DNA of 64,000 bases. Origin: Candidatus Altimarinota bacterium (GTDB lineage: Bacteria; Patescibacteriota; Gracilibacteria; BD1-5; UBA6164). Location of the stretch: contig JACFNZ010000004.1 in the NCBI GenBank assembly GCA_019454605.1, positions 30,587 to 94,586 of the forward strand. The letters run 5' to 3'. Made by a program: the position numbers and the translations under genes. Position 1 is the first letter of the stretch, and every line of letters starts with the position of its first letter. The notes under the pieces were generated by a model. That model searched no databases and was not told the origin of the DNA. It saw nothing but the letters and a program-made list of their open reading frames with translations. Shown in pieces: positions 12,812 to 23,639 of this stretch.

Positions 12812-12917
12812 CCCCTCCTAACCTCCCCTTGTCAGGGGAGGGATAATAAAAATTTTCACTTATCAAGGGGGGAATAATAAAAAACTTCCCCCTGATAAGG
12901 GGGATTGAGGGGGTTAC
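12808..12917. repeat. GC-rich composite palindromic repeat (REP/MITE-like)
   Basis: Ends are imperfect inverted copies: TAACCCC followed by CTCCCC, TTGTCAGGGG on the left; the reverse complement of the right end reads TAACCCC, CCCTTATCAGGGG. Two smaller hairpins (CTCCCC/GGGGAG and CCCCCT/AGGGGG) and two direct copies of a GGG-AATAATAAAAA motif lie inside. Its base composition is far richer in G and C than anything else in the window. It sits between hsdS and the DUF559 gene. Confidence 0.75.
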
Positions 12918-12946
12918 TAAAATATTTTAATTTTAAAATCTTCATT

Positions 12947-13327
12947 ATGCAAGATAAATATATTTCATATGATACAAGACTAAAAACAAGAGCAAGAGAA
13001 TTAAGAAAAAATCAAACTCCAGCAGAAAATTATATTTGGCAAAAAATACTTAGAAATAAACAATTTTTTTGATATAAATTTACTCGTCAAAAAATGCTTT
13101 GATTTTTTATAGCAGATTTTTACTGTAGTGAATTAAAACTTGTCATCGAAATAGATGGAGATACTCATTTTTCAGATGAAGCAATTGTATATGATGAAGA
13201 AAGAACTTTAGAATTAAATAAATTATGACTTCAAGTTATCAGATATACCAATAAAGAAATTTTAGAAAATATTGAATGAGTGTATGAAAATTTAAAAAAT
13301 AAATTACATAACTTGCAAAAATCATAA
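12947..13327 (+). CDS. DUF559 / Vsr-like endonuclease-domain protein
   Basis: 126 residues, typical full length for DUF559. The restriction-endonuclease-like fold is seen in RARELRKNQTPAENYIWQ, then FTRQKMLGFFIADFYCSELKLVIEIDGDTHF: D of ADFY, E of VIEIDG and the following D form the catalytic set of Vsr/PD-(D/E)xK enzymes. The C-terminus has LGLQVIRYTNKEILEN. Function is unproven for the family; repair or mobile-element roles have been suggested. It lies in the restriction island between hsdS and a Fic-like gene and directly follows the GC-rich palindromic repeat. Confidence 0.85.
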
Positions 13328-13415
13328 AACAACTTGCATTTAAAAAATAAAAAACTATAATTTCCTCATTAAATAAGTAAAGAATAACTTGCATTTTAAA
13401 TAATTATGTTGCAAT

Positions 13416-14432
13416 ATGACAAATAATTTATACCAAATATTTGATTTCATTCAATCAAAAAGTAAAGTCCCATATTCTGAAATTCTCAAACAATTCACTA
13501 CTATTGCTGAAACAACGATTACCAGAAATCTAGCTAAGCTTCAAAAAGAGTGAAAAATATTAAAAACAAAAGTTTGAAAAAATACTTTTTATGAAATTGC
13601 TTGAAAAGATTTTATAATAGAATATTTCAATAAACCATTTTTTGAAAGAGAAGCAAAAATCTATAATTTTGATTTTTTAGCAAACTATATTCCAAATAAA
13701 ACTAGTTTTTTATGAGAAAAATATCAAATTCTTAAAACTCAGTATTTAGATAAAAATATTTTATCAAGTTATGATTATAAACAAAACCTAAGAGCGATAG
13801 AAAATTTACTGATAGATTTAAGTTTCTCATCATCAAAACTTGAATGAAACACTTATAGTTATCTTGATACTGAAATACTTATCAAATATAACAATTCAGC
13901 TCAATGAAAAACACAAGTAGAAACTCAAATGATTCTCAATCATAAAAATGCTATAAAATATATCATTGATAATAAAAAAGAAATAAAACTGTCTAAACAA
14001 GATTTTCAAAATATTCATATATTACTCTGAAAATGACTTCTTACAGAAAATTATCTATGAAAAATAAGAAGTTCTGAAGTAACTATTTGAGGTTCAGCTT
14101 ATACTCCACTTGATAATCACTTTCAACTTGAAGAACAATTTCAAATATTTTTAACCAAATTAAATGAAATAAAAAATCCTTTTGAACAATCACTTTTTAT
14201 ACTTGTTTTTATTCCATATTTTCAAATATTTATTGATATAAACAAAAGAACTTCTCGTATTTCAAGTAATATTCCACTCATAAAGAACTGACTTATTCCG
14301 TTTAGTTTCTTGCAAATAACGGATAGAGATTATATAAATGCTATTTTAGCTATTTATGAACTAAACGATGTAAGCCTGATGAGAGATTTATTTGTAGAAA
14401 ATTATTTACTCAATATGAAAAGATATTCTTAA
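13416..14432 (+). CDS. Fic/DOC-domain protein lacking the catalytic histidine
   Basis: 338 residues. The N-terminal winged-helix region (TTIAETTITRNLAKLQKEG) probably binds DNA. The Fic core shows GKIRSSEVTIGGSAYTP and the active-site loop QIFIDINKRTSR near residues 271-282. Canonical AMPylating Fic proteins have HxFxDGNGRxxR here; the His is replaced by Gln, and both loop Gly positions by Ile and Lys. This belongs to a Fic subfamily with such PFEDVNKR-type loops often found beside type I restriction genes, so classical AMPylation is doubtful. It lies directly before hsdM. The ATG at 13405 is out of frame, so the 13416 ATG is used. Confidence 0.82.
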
Positions 14433-14450
14433 TTTTTTAACTAAAAACCT

Positions 14451-15974
14451 ATGCTCACTCAAGAACTAAAATCAAAAATAGATAAACTTTGGAACATTTT
14501 TTGGCGATGAGGTATTTCAGATCCACTTACTGCAATAGAACAGATAAATTATTTGATATTTTTTAAAAGAATTGATGATATTGATAAACAAAATATTGTA
14601 AAAGCTTCCAGAGTAAAAAGTTTTGAATATAAATCTATTTTTGAGTGAAGCTACACACTAAATGGACAAACTTATGATAAACAAAATTTTCGTTGGTCGC
14701 ATTTTATAGAACTTCCATCTGATGAAATGTTTGTATTTGTAAAAGATATTGTTTTTCCTTTCATAAAAAATTTAGATAGAAGTGAGTATGCTGATAGTTT
14801 ATCAGATGCTGTTTTTATGATTCCAAATGCTTCACTTTTAGTAACAGCAGTTTCTATTATAGAAGATTTGGAGATTACAAAGCAAAATGAAGATACTGCA
14901 TGAGATATTTATGAATATCTTTTAAATGAAATATCATCTGCAGGAAAGTGATGAGCTTTTAGAACACCAAGACATATTATTGAAATGATTATTCAAATAA
15001 TAAACCCAACAAAAAACGATAAAATCTGTGATCCAGCTTGTGGAACTTGAGGTTTTTTAATCAATACTTATAAACATATTATTAAAGAAAATACTTCAAA
15101 AAATGGAAGTTTTGAAGATAATTTTTGAACTCATTATACAGCTGATCAATTTTCAAATGAGGATTGGAATCGTATAAAAACAAATACTCTTTTTTGATAT
15201 GATTTTTCTACAAAAATGGTAAGAGTTGGGATGATGAACTCTATACTACATGGAATTACAACTCCAAATATTACTTATACAGATACTTTATGAAAATTTT
15301 TTGATCACAAAGAATCTTTTGATGTGATTTTAGCAAATCCTCCTTTTAAATGAAGTATTTTAAAAAATAATATTCATCCAGAATTTCAAGTAGAAACAAC
15401 AAAAACTGAATTATTATTTTTAGAACTTATTTATGATAAACTGTTTGTTTGAGGGAAATGCTGAGTAATTATTCCTGATTGAGTTTTATTTTGAAGTTCA
15501 AATGCTCATAAAAAAATAAGAGAAATGATTGTAGAAAAATGTTCTTTAAAAGCTGTTATTTCATTGCCAAGTTGAGTTTTTAAACCTTATGCTTGAGTTT
15601 CAACTGCTATCTTAATCTTTACAAAATGAGATATTACAAACAAAGTTTGGTTTTATGATTTGCAATCAGACTGATTTTCACTTGATGATAAAAGAAATAA
15701 AATAGAAGAAAATGATATTCCAGATTGTATAAAAAATTATAAAGAAATAGTTTTGCAAAGAAAATTTGATGCAAAACCAGAAAAAAATGATAAATGGTTT
15801 TTTGTCACAAAAGAAGAAATTGTAAAAAATAAATATGATTTATCTATTTCAAAATATAAAAAAATCGAGTATGTAAAAGTTGAATATGAAAAACCAGAAG
15901 TTTTAATTTCAGATATTAGAAAACTTGAAAAAGAGATAAAAGAGGGAATTGATGAACTTGAAAAAATGCTTTAA
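14451..15974 (+). CDS. hsdM: type I restriction-modification DNA methyltransferase subunit M
   Basis: 507 residues. N6-adenine methyltransferase that protects host DNA and, with HsdS and HsdR, forms the restriction complex. The N-terminal HsdM domain starts at LWNIFWRGGISDPLTAIEQI. SAM-binding motif I DPACGTGGFL is near residue 195 and catalytic motif IV NPPF near residue 296. The end IRKLEKEIKEGIDELEKML is the helix that contacts HsdS. M is the last gene of the island, whereas it usually comes first. A long terminator hairpin follows at once. Confidence 0.93.
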
Positions 15975-16009
15975 AAAAATACTTACTAAAATTTAGTAAG
16001 TATTTTTTT
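15973..16009. terminator. bidirectional terminator
   Basis: Almost perfect palindrome with 17-18-base arms (AATACTTACTAAA / TTTAGTAAGTATT) between A and T runs. It overlaps the stop codons of hsdM and uvrB, which converge here. Confidence 0.85.
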
Positions 16010-18188
16010 ATTTTCTCCCTCTTTTTAATTCAATAATTACATCTCTTAATTCTGCAGCTAGTTCATAATCCATATTTGAAGCTGCAACTCACATTTCAAA
16101 CTCTAGTTTTTTTAATTCTTTTTCTAAATCTTTTTCTGATATTAAAGCATAATCTTTGTTTTTTGTTTTAATTCAAATTTCTTTTATCTCACTATAAACA
16201 GTTGTTGGAGTTATATTGTGTTTTATATTATAATTATTTTGCATGTTTCTTCTATAATTTGTTAAATTTATAGCTTGTTTCATCGCATTTGAAACAAAAA
16301 CTTTATCTTGAGTAAAATACTTTCATTCATCAAATTTGAAAAGAGGAACTTTATTTCAATTTTCATCAAATAAATAATCAGTTGGTAAAATATTTTTATT
16401 ATTTCATAAAGTAAAAATATTTTCTTGTTTATCCCATTTTATTTTTTCTCATTTAAATGTATTTACTTCTTCACTATACATATAAACTTTTCATTTACTA
16501 TTTCTTGCAGCTCTTCAAATAATTTGAATCAAAGCAGAAGTACTTCTTAAAAATCATTGTTTATCTGCATCTAAAATAGCAATTTTAGTAACTTCTGGCA
16601 AATCAAGTCATTCTCTAAGTAAATTTACTCAAACAATTACATCTATTTTTCAAATTCTTAAATCTCTTAATATATCAATTCTATCAAGAGTTTCAATTTC
16701 ACTATGTAAATATCTTACTTTAATCCCATTTTCAAGTAAATAATCAGTTAATTCTTCTGAAGACCTTTTTGTTAGAGTAGTTATAAGCATTTTTTCATTA
16801 TTTTTAACACACTCATTTATGTTTTTTAAAACATCATCAACCATATAATTCATAGTTTTTAATTCTATAAATGGGTCTAGTAGTCAAGTTGGTCTAATTA
16901 CAAGAGGAACAATTCTATTTTCTTCATTATCTACCCAAGCTCAATCGATTATTGGATTAAATTCAAAAAATTTATCTGGGGTAGTTGAGGATTTTTCAAT
17001 ATCATATTTTCAAGGAGTTGCTGACACAAGCACCATTTGAGGGATTTTTGCTTCAAATTCTTCAAATCTTAAAGGTCTATGATCAAGTGCTGAAGGTAAT
17101 CTAAATCAATGATTTACTAAATTTTCTTTTCTTGCTCTATCTCAAGCATACATTCATCATATTTGAGAAATTGTCATATGTGATTCATCAACAAAACACA
17201 AAAAATCATCTCCAAAATAATCAATTAATGTATATGGAGGTTCTCAAGTCTTTCTTCCATCTAAGTATTTTGAATAATTTTCAATTCAGTTTACATATCA
17301 AACTTCTTGCATCATTTCTATATCATATTCTACTTTTGTTTTAAGTCTTTCGTATTTTAAAACATCTCAAATCTCTTTAAAATATGAAAGTCTTTCTTCT
17401 AATTCACTTTTTATTAAAGGAACTATTTTTTTTATTTGTTCTTTTGTTGTAACAGTGTGTTTAGCTGGAAATATTTCAATTTCTTGTAATATTTCATAAA
17501 CTTCTCAAGTTAAATAATTTCTTCTTGTAATTCTATCAATTTCATCTCAAAAAAATTCAATTGAATAAACAGTTTCCATACTTGATCAATATATTTCAAG
17601 TAAATCTCACATAACTTGAAACATTCAGGGCTTAAAATCTGCTCAAGCTCTTTTGTATTGAAGTAAAATAAGAGTTTTAAGTAAAACCTCTATACTATAA
17701 ATTTCTCAAACTTTTAACTTAAAAATAGCATCCTCATAAGCTCTAATATCTCAAACTCAATAAATACAAGAAACAGAAGCAACAATTATTACATCTTTTC
17801 TTCTAATCAAATCCTGAGTTGCTGCATGACGAAGTCTATCAATTTCTTCATTTATAGTTGCTTCTTTTTCAATATAAGTATCTGTTTTTACAGCATATGC
17901 TTCTGGTTGGTAATAATCATAATAAGACACAAAATAATGCACTCGAGCATCTGGGAAAAAATCCTTAAATTCAAGTGCTAATTGAGCTGCTAAAGTTTTA
18001 TTATGAGCAATAATCAAAGTTGGTTTTTGTATTTTTTCTATAATATTTGCCATTACAAAAGTTTTTCAACTTCAAGTAACTCACCATAATGTTTGAAATT
18101 TATTTTTATTATTTATATATTTTGTTATTTTTTCAATTGCATTTGGTTGGTCTCAGGTTGGAGAATATTTTGATTTTAGTTTAAACAT
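16008..18188 (-). CDS. uvrB: excinuclease ABC subunit B
   Basis: 726 residues, standard length. UvrB verifies DNA damage delivered by UvrA and recruits UvrC in nucleotide excision repair. Start YSPTGDQPNAI and Walker A GVTGSGKT (three Gly as TGA), the beta-hairpin [10 protein letters not shown], Walker B CFVDESH, motif V GVNLLREGLDLPEV and motif VI IGRAARN are all present. The C-terminal UVR domain ([16 protein letters not shown]) is intact. Divergent from the malic enzyme gene. Confidence 0.97.
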
Positions 18189-18246
18189 TTTTTTTATTTT
18201 TTAAATTTGTAAAACAATAAAAATTATTATAGTAAAATATATACCT

Positions 18247-18270
18247 AAAAGCAAGTAATTTGCTTTTTTA
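18247..18270 (+). promoter_or_regulatory. hairpin with T-run upstream of malic enzyme
   Basis: AAAAGCAA, loop, TTGCTTTT followed by more T, located in the 132-base divergent gap about 50 bases before the malic enzyme ATG. It has the form of an intrinsic terminator but no gene precedes it on this strand, so it may act as an attenuator. Low certainty. Confidence 0.35.
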
Positions 18271-18320
18271 AAAATATACTATATATTTTATAGTAATTTT
18301 AATTTTTAATTTATAAAAAA

Positions 18321-19481
18321 ATGGACTATTTTGAAGAAAGTTTAAAAAAACATAAAGAATATTCTTGAAAACTAGAAACAATTTCTAAAGTTCCCTTAAA
18401 AACTAGAGAGGATTTATCTACTTATTATTCTCCTTGAGTTGCATGACCTTGCTTAGAAATAGCAAAAGATAAAAAAAAGGTAAATGATTATACACTAAAA
18501 TCAAATACTATTGCAGTTATTAGTGATGGAACAGCAGTTTTATGACTTTGAGATATATGACCAGAAGCTTCTTTACCTGTTATGGAATGAAAAGCTATTT
18601 TATTTAAAGAGTTTTGAGGAATAAATGCTTTTCCAATTATTTTAAATACAAAAGATACAAAAGAAATTATTGAGACAATAAAACATATTGCACCAACTTT
18701 TTGATGAATAAATTTAGAAGATATTTCATCTCCTAGGTGTTTTGAAATAGAAGAAACTTTAAAAAAAGAACTTGATATACCTGTTTTTCATGATGATCAA
18801 CACTGAACAGCAATTGTTACACTTGCTTGAATAATAAATGCATTAAAAATTACAAAAAAAGATAAAAAAGATGTAAAAGTGCTTATAAATTGAGTTTGAG
18901 CTGCTTGAGTTGCAATTACTAAATTGCTTCATCTTTACTGAATAAAAGATATAGTTGTAGTTGATAGTAAATGAACTATTTATGCTTGAAGATGAAATTT
19001 AAATGTAGAAAAAGAAATGCTTACAAATATCACAAATACAGCATGTATTTTAAATCCAGAAAGTAAACATTGTATCAAATGATGATTAAAAGAGGCAATT
19101 GTTTGAAGAGATATATTTATTTGAGTATCAGCTCCTTGAGTTTTAACAAAAGAAATGGTAAAATCAATGAATAAAGACCCAATTATTTTTGCTATGGCAA
19201 ACCCAATCCCTGAAATTATGCCAGAAGATGCTTATGAAGCTTGAGCTAAAATAGTAGCTACTTGAAGATCTGATTATCCAAATCAATTAAATAATGTTCT
19301 TATTTTCCCTTGAATATTTAAATGAGCTTTACAAAATAAAGTTCCTAAAATAACAGATGCAATGAAAATAAAAGCTTCTGAAAACCTTGCAAATATGATT
19401 AAAAATCCAACTTTTGATAAAATAATTCCATCTCCATTTGATATTTGAGTTGCAGATGAAGTTGCTAAAGCTGTGGTTTAA
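18321..19481 (+). CDS. NAD(P)-dependent malic enzyme
   Basis: 386 residues, the length of the small prokaryotic malic enzymes. It decarboxylates malate to pyruvate and CO2 with reduction of NAD(P). Seen: [41 protein letters not shown] with the catalytic Lys, the metal-binding region FEIEETL, HDDQHGTAIV, the Rossmann NGVGAAGVAI, and [10 protein letters not shown]. It is the only central-carbon enzyme in the window and may feed pyruvate and reducing power. It ends in its own terminator. Confidence 0.93.
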
Positions 19482-19511
19482 AAAAAGTTTATTTTATAAT
19501 AAACTTTTTTT
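19480..19511 (+). terminator. intrinsic terminator
   Basis: Arms AAAAAAAGTTTATT / AATAAACTTTTTTT right at the malic enzyme stop codon. Confidence 0.8.
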
Positions 19512-19518
19512 AAAACTA

Positions 19519-19929
19519 TTAAATAGTAATTACTCATAAAATAAATCTAACTATTACAAATGATAGCCACATTAGAAGTATTCATAAAGCTACTGATATA
19601 ATAATTTTTTTTCCACCTGATGCTTTTTCTTCATCTCAAGCAGAAGTAAGTATTTTAAATCAAGCATAAATTATATATAAAACAGCAATTATTGTTATAA
19701 ATGTAAGTAAATATACAACTATATCTTGTATATAAGTAGAAGCATCTTTATTTGTTTCAATTCAATCAATTCATCTTTTTACAACTTCAGTTCATTCATC
19801 TAAAGAACAATCATCTCATCTACAATAAATTATTGAAGAATTATCATCAAATAATCAAGCAAAAATTGTATTTTGAGTTAAGTAAAAAGAACTTAGTATA
19901 AAAAGTAATATTAAAAATATTTTTTTCAT
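19519..19929 (-). CDS. T4SS-type pilin (VirB2/TrbC-like)
   Basis: 136 residues. Signal-peptide-like N-terminus (KKIFLILLFILSSFYL...FAG), a short extracellular segment with CRGDDC, then two hydrophobic helices separated by a charged turn: YIIYAGFKILTSAGDEEKASGGKK and SVALGILLMWLSFVIV. The motif Y-G-x-x-I-L-T-S-A-G-D-E-E-K is the hallmark of the small pilins common in CPR genomes. The role could be DNA uptake, conjugation or contact with a host; no other T4SS gene is visible in the window. The gene stands alone, separated by 60 bases from the PrsW gene. Confidence 0.7.
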
Positions 19930-19989
19930 TTATTTTTATAATTAGAAATTATTTTTTTATATTATATATAAATTTTATTTTTTTGGAAA

Positions 19990-20958
19990 TTAATCTTTAT
20001 TAAAAATATATGTAAAATAAAAATATCAAAATATTATGTATAAAAATACAAAAAACATCATTGAAAAACTTAAAAATATATCAAATAATCAATGTAGTAT
20101 AAATGATAAGAAAAATCAAATAAAAAGTATTTTTATATAATTTTTATTATAATTATCTTGATATTTTAAATACATTTTAGAAAAAAAGTATGCAAAAATA
20201 GAGCTACATAATATATGTAAAAAAACAGAAAAAATATTTCTTAAAAAATAAGTTGAGATTAATTCTTTTCAAAATCAGAAATTATCATAAATAGATTTAA
20301 AAAATAATATATTTTCAGTAAATGAAAATCATAAAGCAATAAAAATTGCATAAATTATTCAATTTTTATTGCCAGAAATAATTAAATTTTTATCATAAGA
20401 AAAAAATAAAAACTTTGATAATTCTTCGATTATTCAAATTATTAAATAATAAAATATAACAAGCTTTAGCGAATTAAAAGCTATATCTCAAAAAGTTATA
20501 TTTAAATCTTTTTCTAATGGAGTTGTAAAGAGAGTAAATATATTAAATATATCGTTTAATATATAAAATAATATAGAAATAAATACAAAAAATAAAGAAA
20601 AAATTAAAAATCTTTTTAAAAATATTATAAACTTTTGTTTAGTGTAGGGGGGAGAGTAAAATAAAAAAAATGGAATTAATGAAAAAATTACTAGTATTGA
20701 AATAAATGATAATATTACATTTAACAAAGAAAAGTTACTTATTTGAGCAAATATATTTAATATATTAAAAGAAAACTCTTTAGATATATCTCATAAATAT
20801 AATACAGGAATTACTGACAATCATCATCAAAAAAGCCCTAAAAAAAATCTTTTTTTATTTAATGAATCATTGTCAATATATCAAAAAAAATACCCCCAAA
20901 GTGATATTGGTATAAATGATATCAAAATAATAATAAATATATATATTATGTTGAACAT
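19990..20958 (-). CDS. PrsW-family intramembrane protease
   Basis: 322 residues with about eight membrane helices. The PrsW/CAAX-protease-type residues are present: IIEELSK (E178, E179), FSFTEN (E215, N216), H248 in a helix, and HGLFD (H289, D293). PrsW cleaves anti-sigma factors or other membrane proteins in response to cell-envelope stress. It is the last gene of a three-gene minus-strand operon headed by murA (start 5 bases after the previous stop), which suggests a link with wall synthesis. Substrate unknown. Confidence 0.8.
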
Positions 20959-20963
20959 ATAAA

Positions 20964-21167
20964 TTAATCTTTATAAATTTTATAATTTCAAAACTTTACA
21001 TAATTATTTTCACTATTATTTTTTTTCTTTTTTGTAAATATAGCACTTGCACTAATCATGCTTATTCAAAAAAATAATAATATAAATCGTAAAATATATG
21101 CTATAATAGCAGGCCAAATAATAATAATTATTCAAGAAAGTATTAATATAATTCAGATTTGTAACAT
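20964..21167 (-). CDS. small two-helix membrane protein
   Basis: 67 residues: MLQIGIILILSGIIIIFWP is followed by a second hydrophobic stretch and a charged Lys-rich tail (TKKKKNNSEN). Between murA and the PrsW protease, with short gaps of 21 and 5 bases. I recognise no family. It could be a partner or substrate of the protease. Confidence 0.6.
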
Positions 21168-21188
21168 ATCTAGTTTATTGGTTAAAAA

Positions 21189-22445
21189 TTATTTTTCTAT
21201 TTTAATTAAAGCTCAAAGTTTTTGTAATTTATCTAAAAAGTTCTCATATCATCTTTCTATATATTCAAATTTTGAAATAGAAGTTTCTCAAGATGCTATC
21301 ATTCAAGCAATAACCATTGAAGCTCAAGCTCTTAAATCCCAAGAAGTAACTAAGGCTCACTTTAAATCCATTTTTCCAAATATTAAAGCTTCATGTGGGT
21401 TTAAAATAGCTGTATGTCATCACATTTTATCAAGTTCGACTAAAAAGTTTAATCTTCATTCAAAAAGTATTTCGTGTATTTTTGAAGTTCAATCCATTTG
21501 AGTCATCAAAACTCAAAAAGGAGATCATAAGTCTGTTGGAAATCAAGGAAAAATATTAGTTTGTATATCAACTTTTTTTAATTTGGTTGCTCTAAATACT
21601 CTTAAAGTATCATTTCAAAGATTTTCTAATTTTACTCAAGCTTGTTTTAATTTTTCTATAAAAATATATAAATCATCAATTCTTGCATTTTTTATGTCTA
21701 TATAATCTTTAGCACATAAAGCTCAAATAATCATAAAAGTTCATGACTCGATATAATCAGAAATAACTTCATGCTCTATATTTGTATTTAATTTTTCAAC
21801 TCCTGAAACTATTATTTTATGATTATATCTTATTTTTATATCTGCTCAAGATGCTCTTAAAAATTTTATTAAATCCATAACATGTGGTTCTATAGCTGAA
21901 AGTTCAATAGTAGTTATTCCAGGTCTTAAAACATTTGCAACTATCAAATTTTCAGTTGAAGTTACTCAAAATCCGGCATTTATTGTTATATCTCAAGATA
22001 TTTTATTTCAAGTAATACTTATTCTATCTTCATTTTCTATATAATCATATCAAATTGATTTTAATCAATTTAAATGAGAATCAATAGGTCTTTTTCATAT
22101 ATTACATCAACCTGGAAAGGGGATTTCAATATTTCAAAAATAATGAAGTATTGGGCTTAAAAGTAGTATAGAAGCTCTTATTTTTTTTATCATTTCAGAA
22201 TTTAGATTTTTTATATCTAAATTTGTTGTATCAAGATTTAAAATATTTTCATCAAAACTATAAGTAACTCAAAGAGTTTTTATTATTTCTAAAAATGTTA
22301 ATACATCTCAAATTTTAGGAATATTTTTTAACTTTACTTTTCATCTTAAAAGCAAAGTAGATGCTAATATAGGTAGAGCTGCATTTTTTGATCCACTAAT
22401 TTTTACTTCTCAAGATAGATTTCTTGAATTTTTTACTTTATACAT
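21189..22445 (-). CDS. murA: UDP-N-acetylglucosamine 1-carboxyvinyltransferase
   Basis: 418 residues, standard length. It transfers enolpyruvate from PEP to UDP-GlcNAc, the first committed step of peptidoglycan synthesis. The N-terminal VKISGSKNAALPILAS and the catalytic loop PFPGGCNIGKRPIDSHL are seen, with the PEP-binding Cys at residue 114 (so fosfomycin-sensitive type). The C-terminal half has FPGFPTDL and DLRAGASMVIAGM. First gene of the operon with a small membrane protein and PrsW. Peptidoglycan precursor synthesis is thus at least partly encoded by this cell. Confidence 0.96.
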
Positions 22446-22585
22446 TTTTTGTTTTTTAATTAATTATTTTTAACATATTAATTATTTTTTAAATTTATCA
22501 AAAATATTTTAAATAATTGACAAAAAATTGATATTTATAAAAATATTATATAATTTGATTAATATTATTTTTAAACACATAAAAT

Positions 22586-23638
22586 ATGTTAAATTTTAGA
22601 AAAATATTTGAATTTTTATTTAAATCCTTTGATATTTCTTGAGATACAAAACTAATTGAAAAATTAGAACTTGACTGAGTTAGATTTTTAATGATTGTAA
22701 AAAGACATTGGATTTATTGAATAATTCATTCTTGGAGAGTTTTATTTGTTTTAGTTATAGCATTTATAAATTCTTATTTATTGTTATTTTGAAGTAGTGA
22801 TTGACATACGTTACTTTGAAGTATTATATGAATTTTCTTACTTTTAAATGTATTTTATTGGACTTTTATAATTATAACTTATTTAATTAATTTTTATAAA
22901 ATAGTTTGAAGTAAACCTGTTATTACCGATATTTATACAGCTATAAAAAAATCAAGAGAAAGTGATGAAATATTTACAAAATTTTTTAATCAAACACTTT
23001 TTTTATTAATTTTGCTTTTTTGAATAACTATTTTCACATCATTTACAGCAATTTCTGAATTTATTATTTGATGAACAACTAATTTTTGAGTTTGAGTTAT
23101 AAATGCAATACTTTTAATAGTTCAACTAGGTCTTTTTTATTCATATTTATTAAATATGATTAATCTAGAAATGGATTTTAATATAGTTATTTGAGAAAAA
23201 ATATATTTTTTTAATCAAAGATGAGTTTTGTGAGATAGTCAAAATATGAATGCTAATAAAATTAAAACTATGAATACAAAATATGCTTGACTTATAGGAT
23301 CATTTTTTAATTATTGAGAAATAATTATCTTATCAGAAGGAGATAATTGAGACAAAACTTGAGAAATGAGAATGGCTTATATTTGAGATCCAACTGGTAG
23401 TGTAAAAAATATACAAAAAGTTTTAAATAATGAACTCGTTACCTTAGAAAAAGATACTAATTTAGTATTTAAAAAAATAAAATTAGAAATAAAAATCAAT
23501 GACTTAAATTCAGAAGAAAATATAAAAAAGTTAAGAGATTATTTAAAAAATAACGAAGAAAATATAAAAAAAATGTTTGAATCATGAAGTAGTGAAACTC
23601 AAAATGAAGTGAAAGAACTTTATAGTTTAATTTGATAA
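22586..23638 (+). CDS. membrane protein with PH-like domain
   Basis: 350 residues. Four to six hydrophobic segments in the first 200 residues, then a soluble part (NMNANKIKTMNTKYAG, YGEIIILSEGDNGDKTGEMR, YIGDPTGSVKNIQKVLN). This last stretch has the pattern of bacterial PH-like domains common in CPR membrane proteins. A Lys/Glu-rich helical tail follows. One base separates its stop from the mltG ATG, so both are co-transcribed. TTGACA at 22517-22522 may be part of its promoter. Confidence 0.6.
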
Positions 23639-23639
23639 A

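Noticed and set aside
8598..15974. CRISPR or other RNA-guided defence near the restriction island
   Set aside because: No array of regular repeats or cas-like gene found; only the GC-rich palindrome, which is a single composite copy.
21058..21501. Plus-strand 147-codon frame
   Set aside because: Antisense of the 3' part of murA, whose catalytic motifs are unambiguous.
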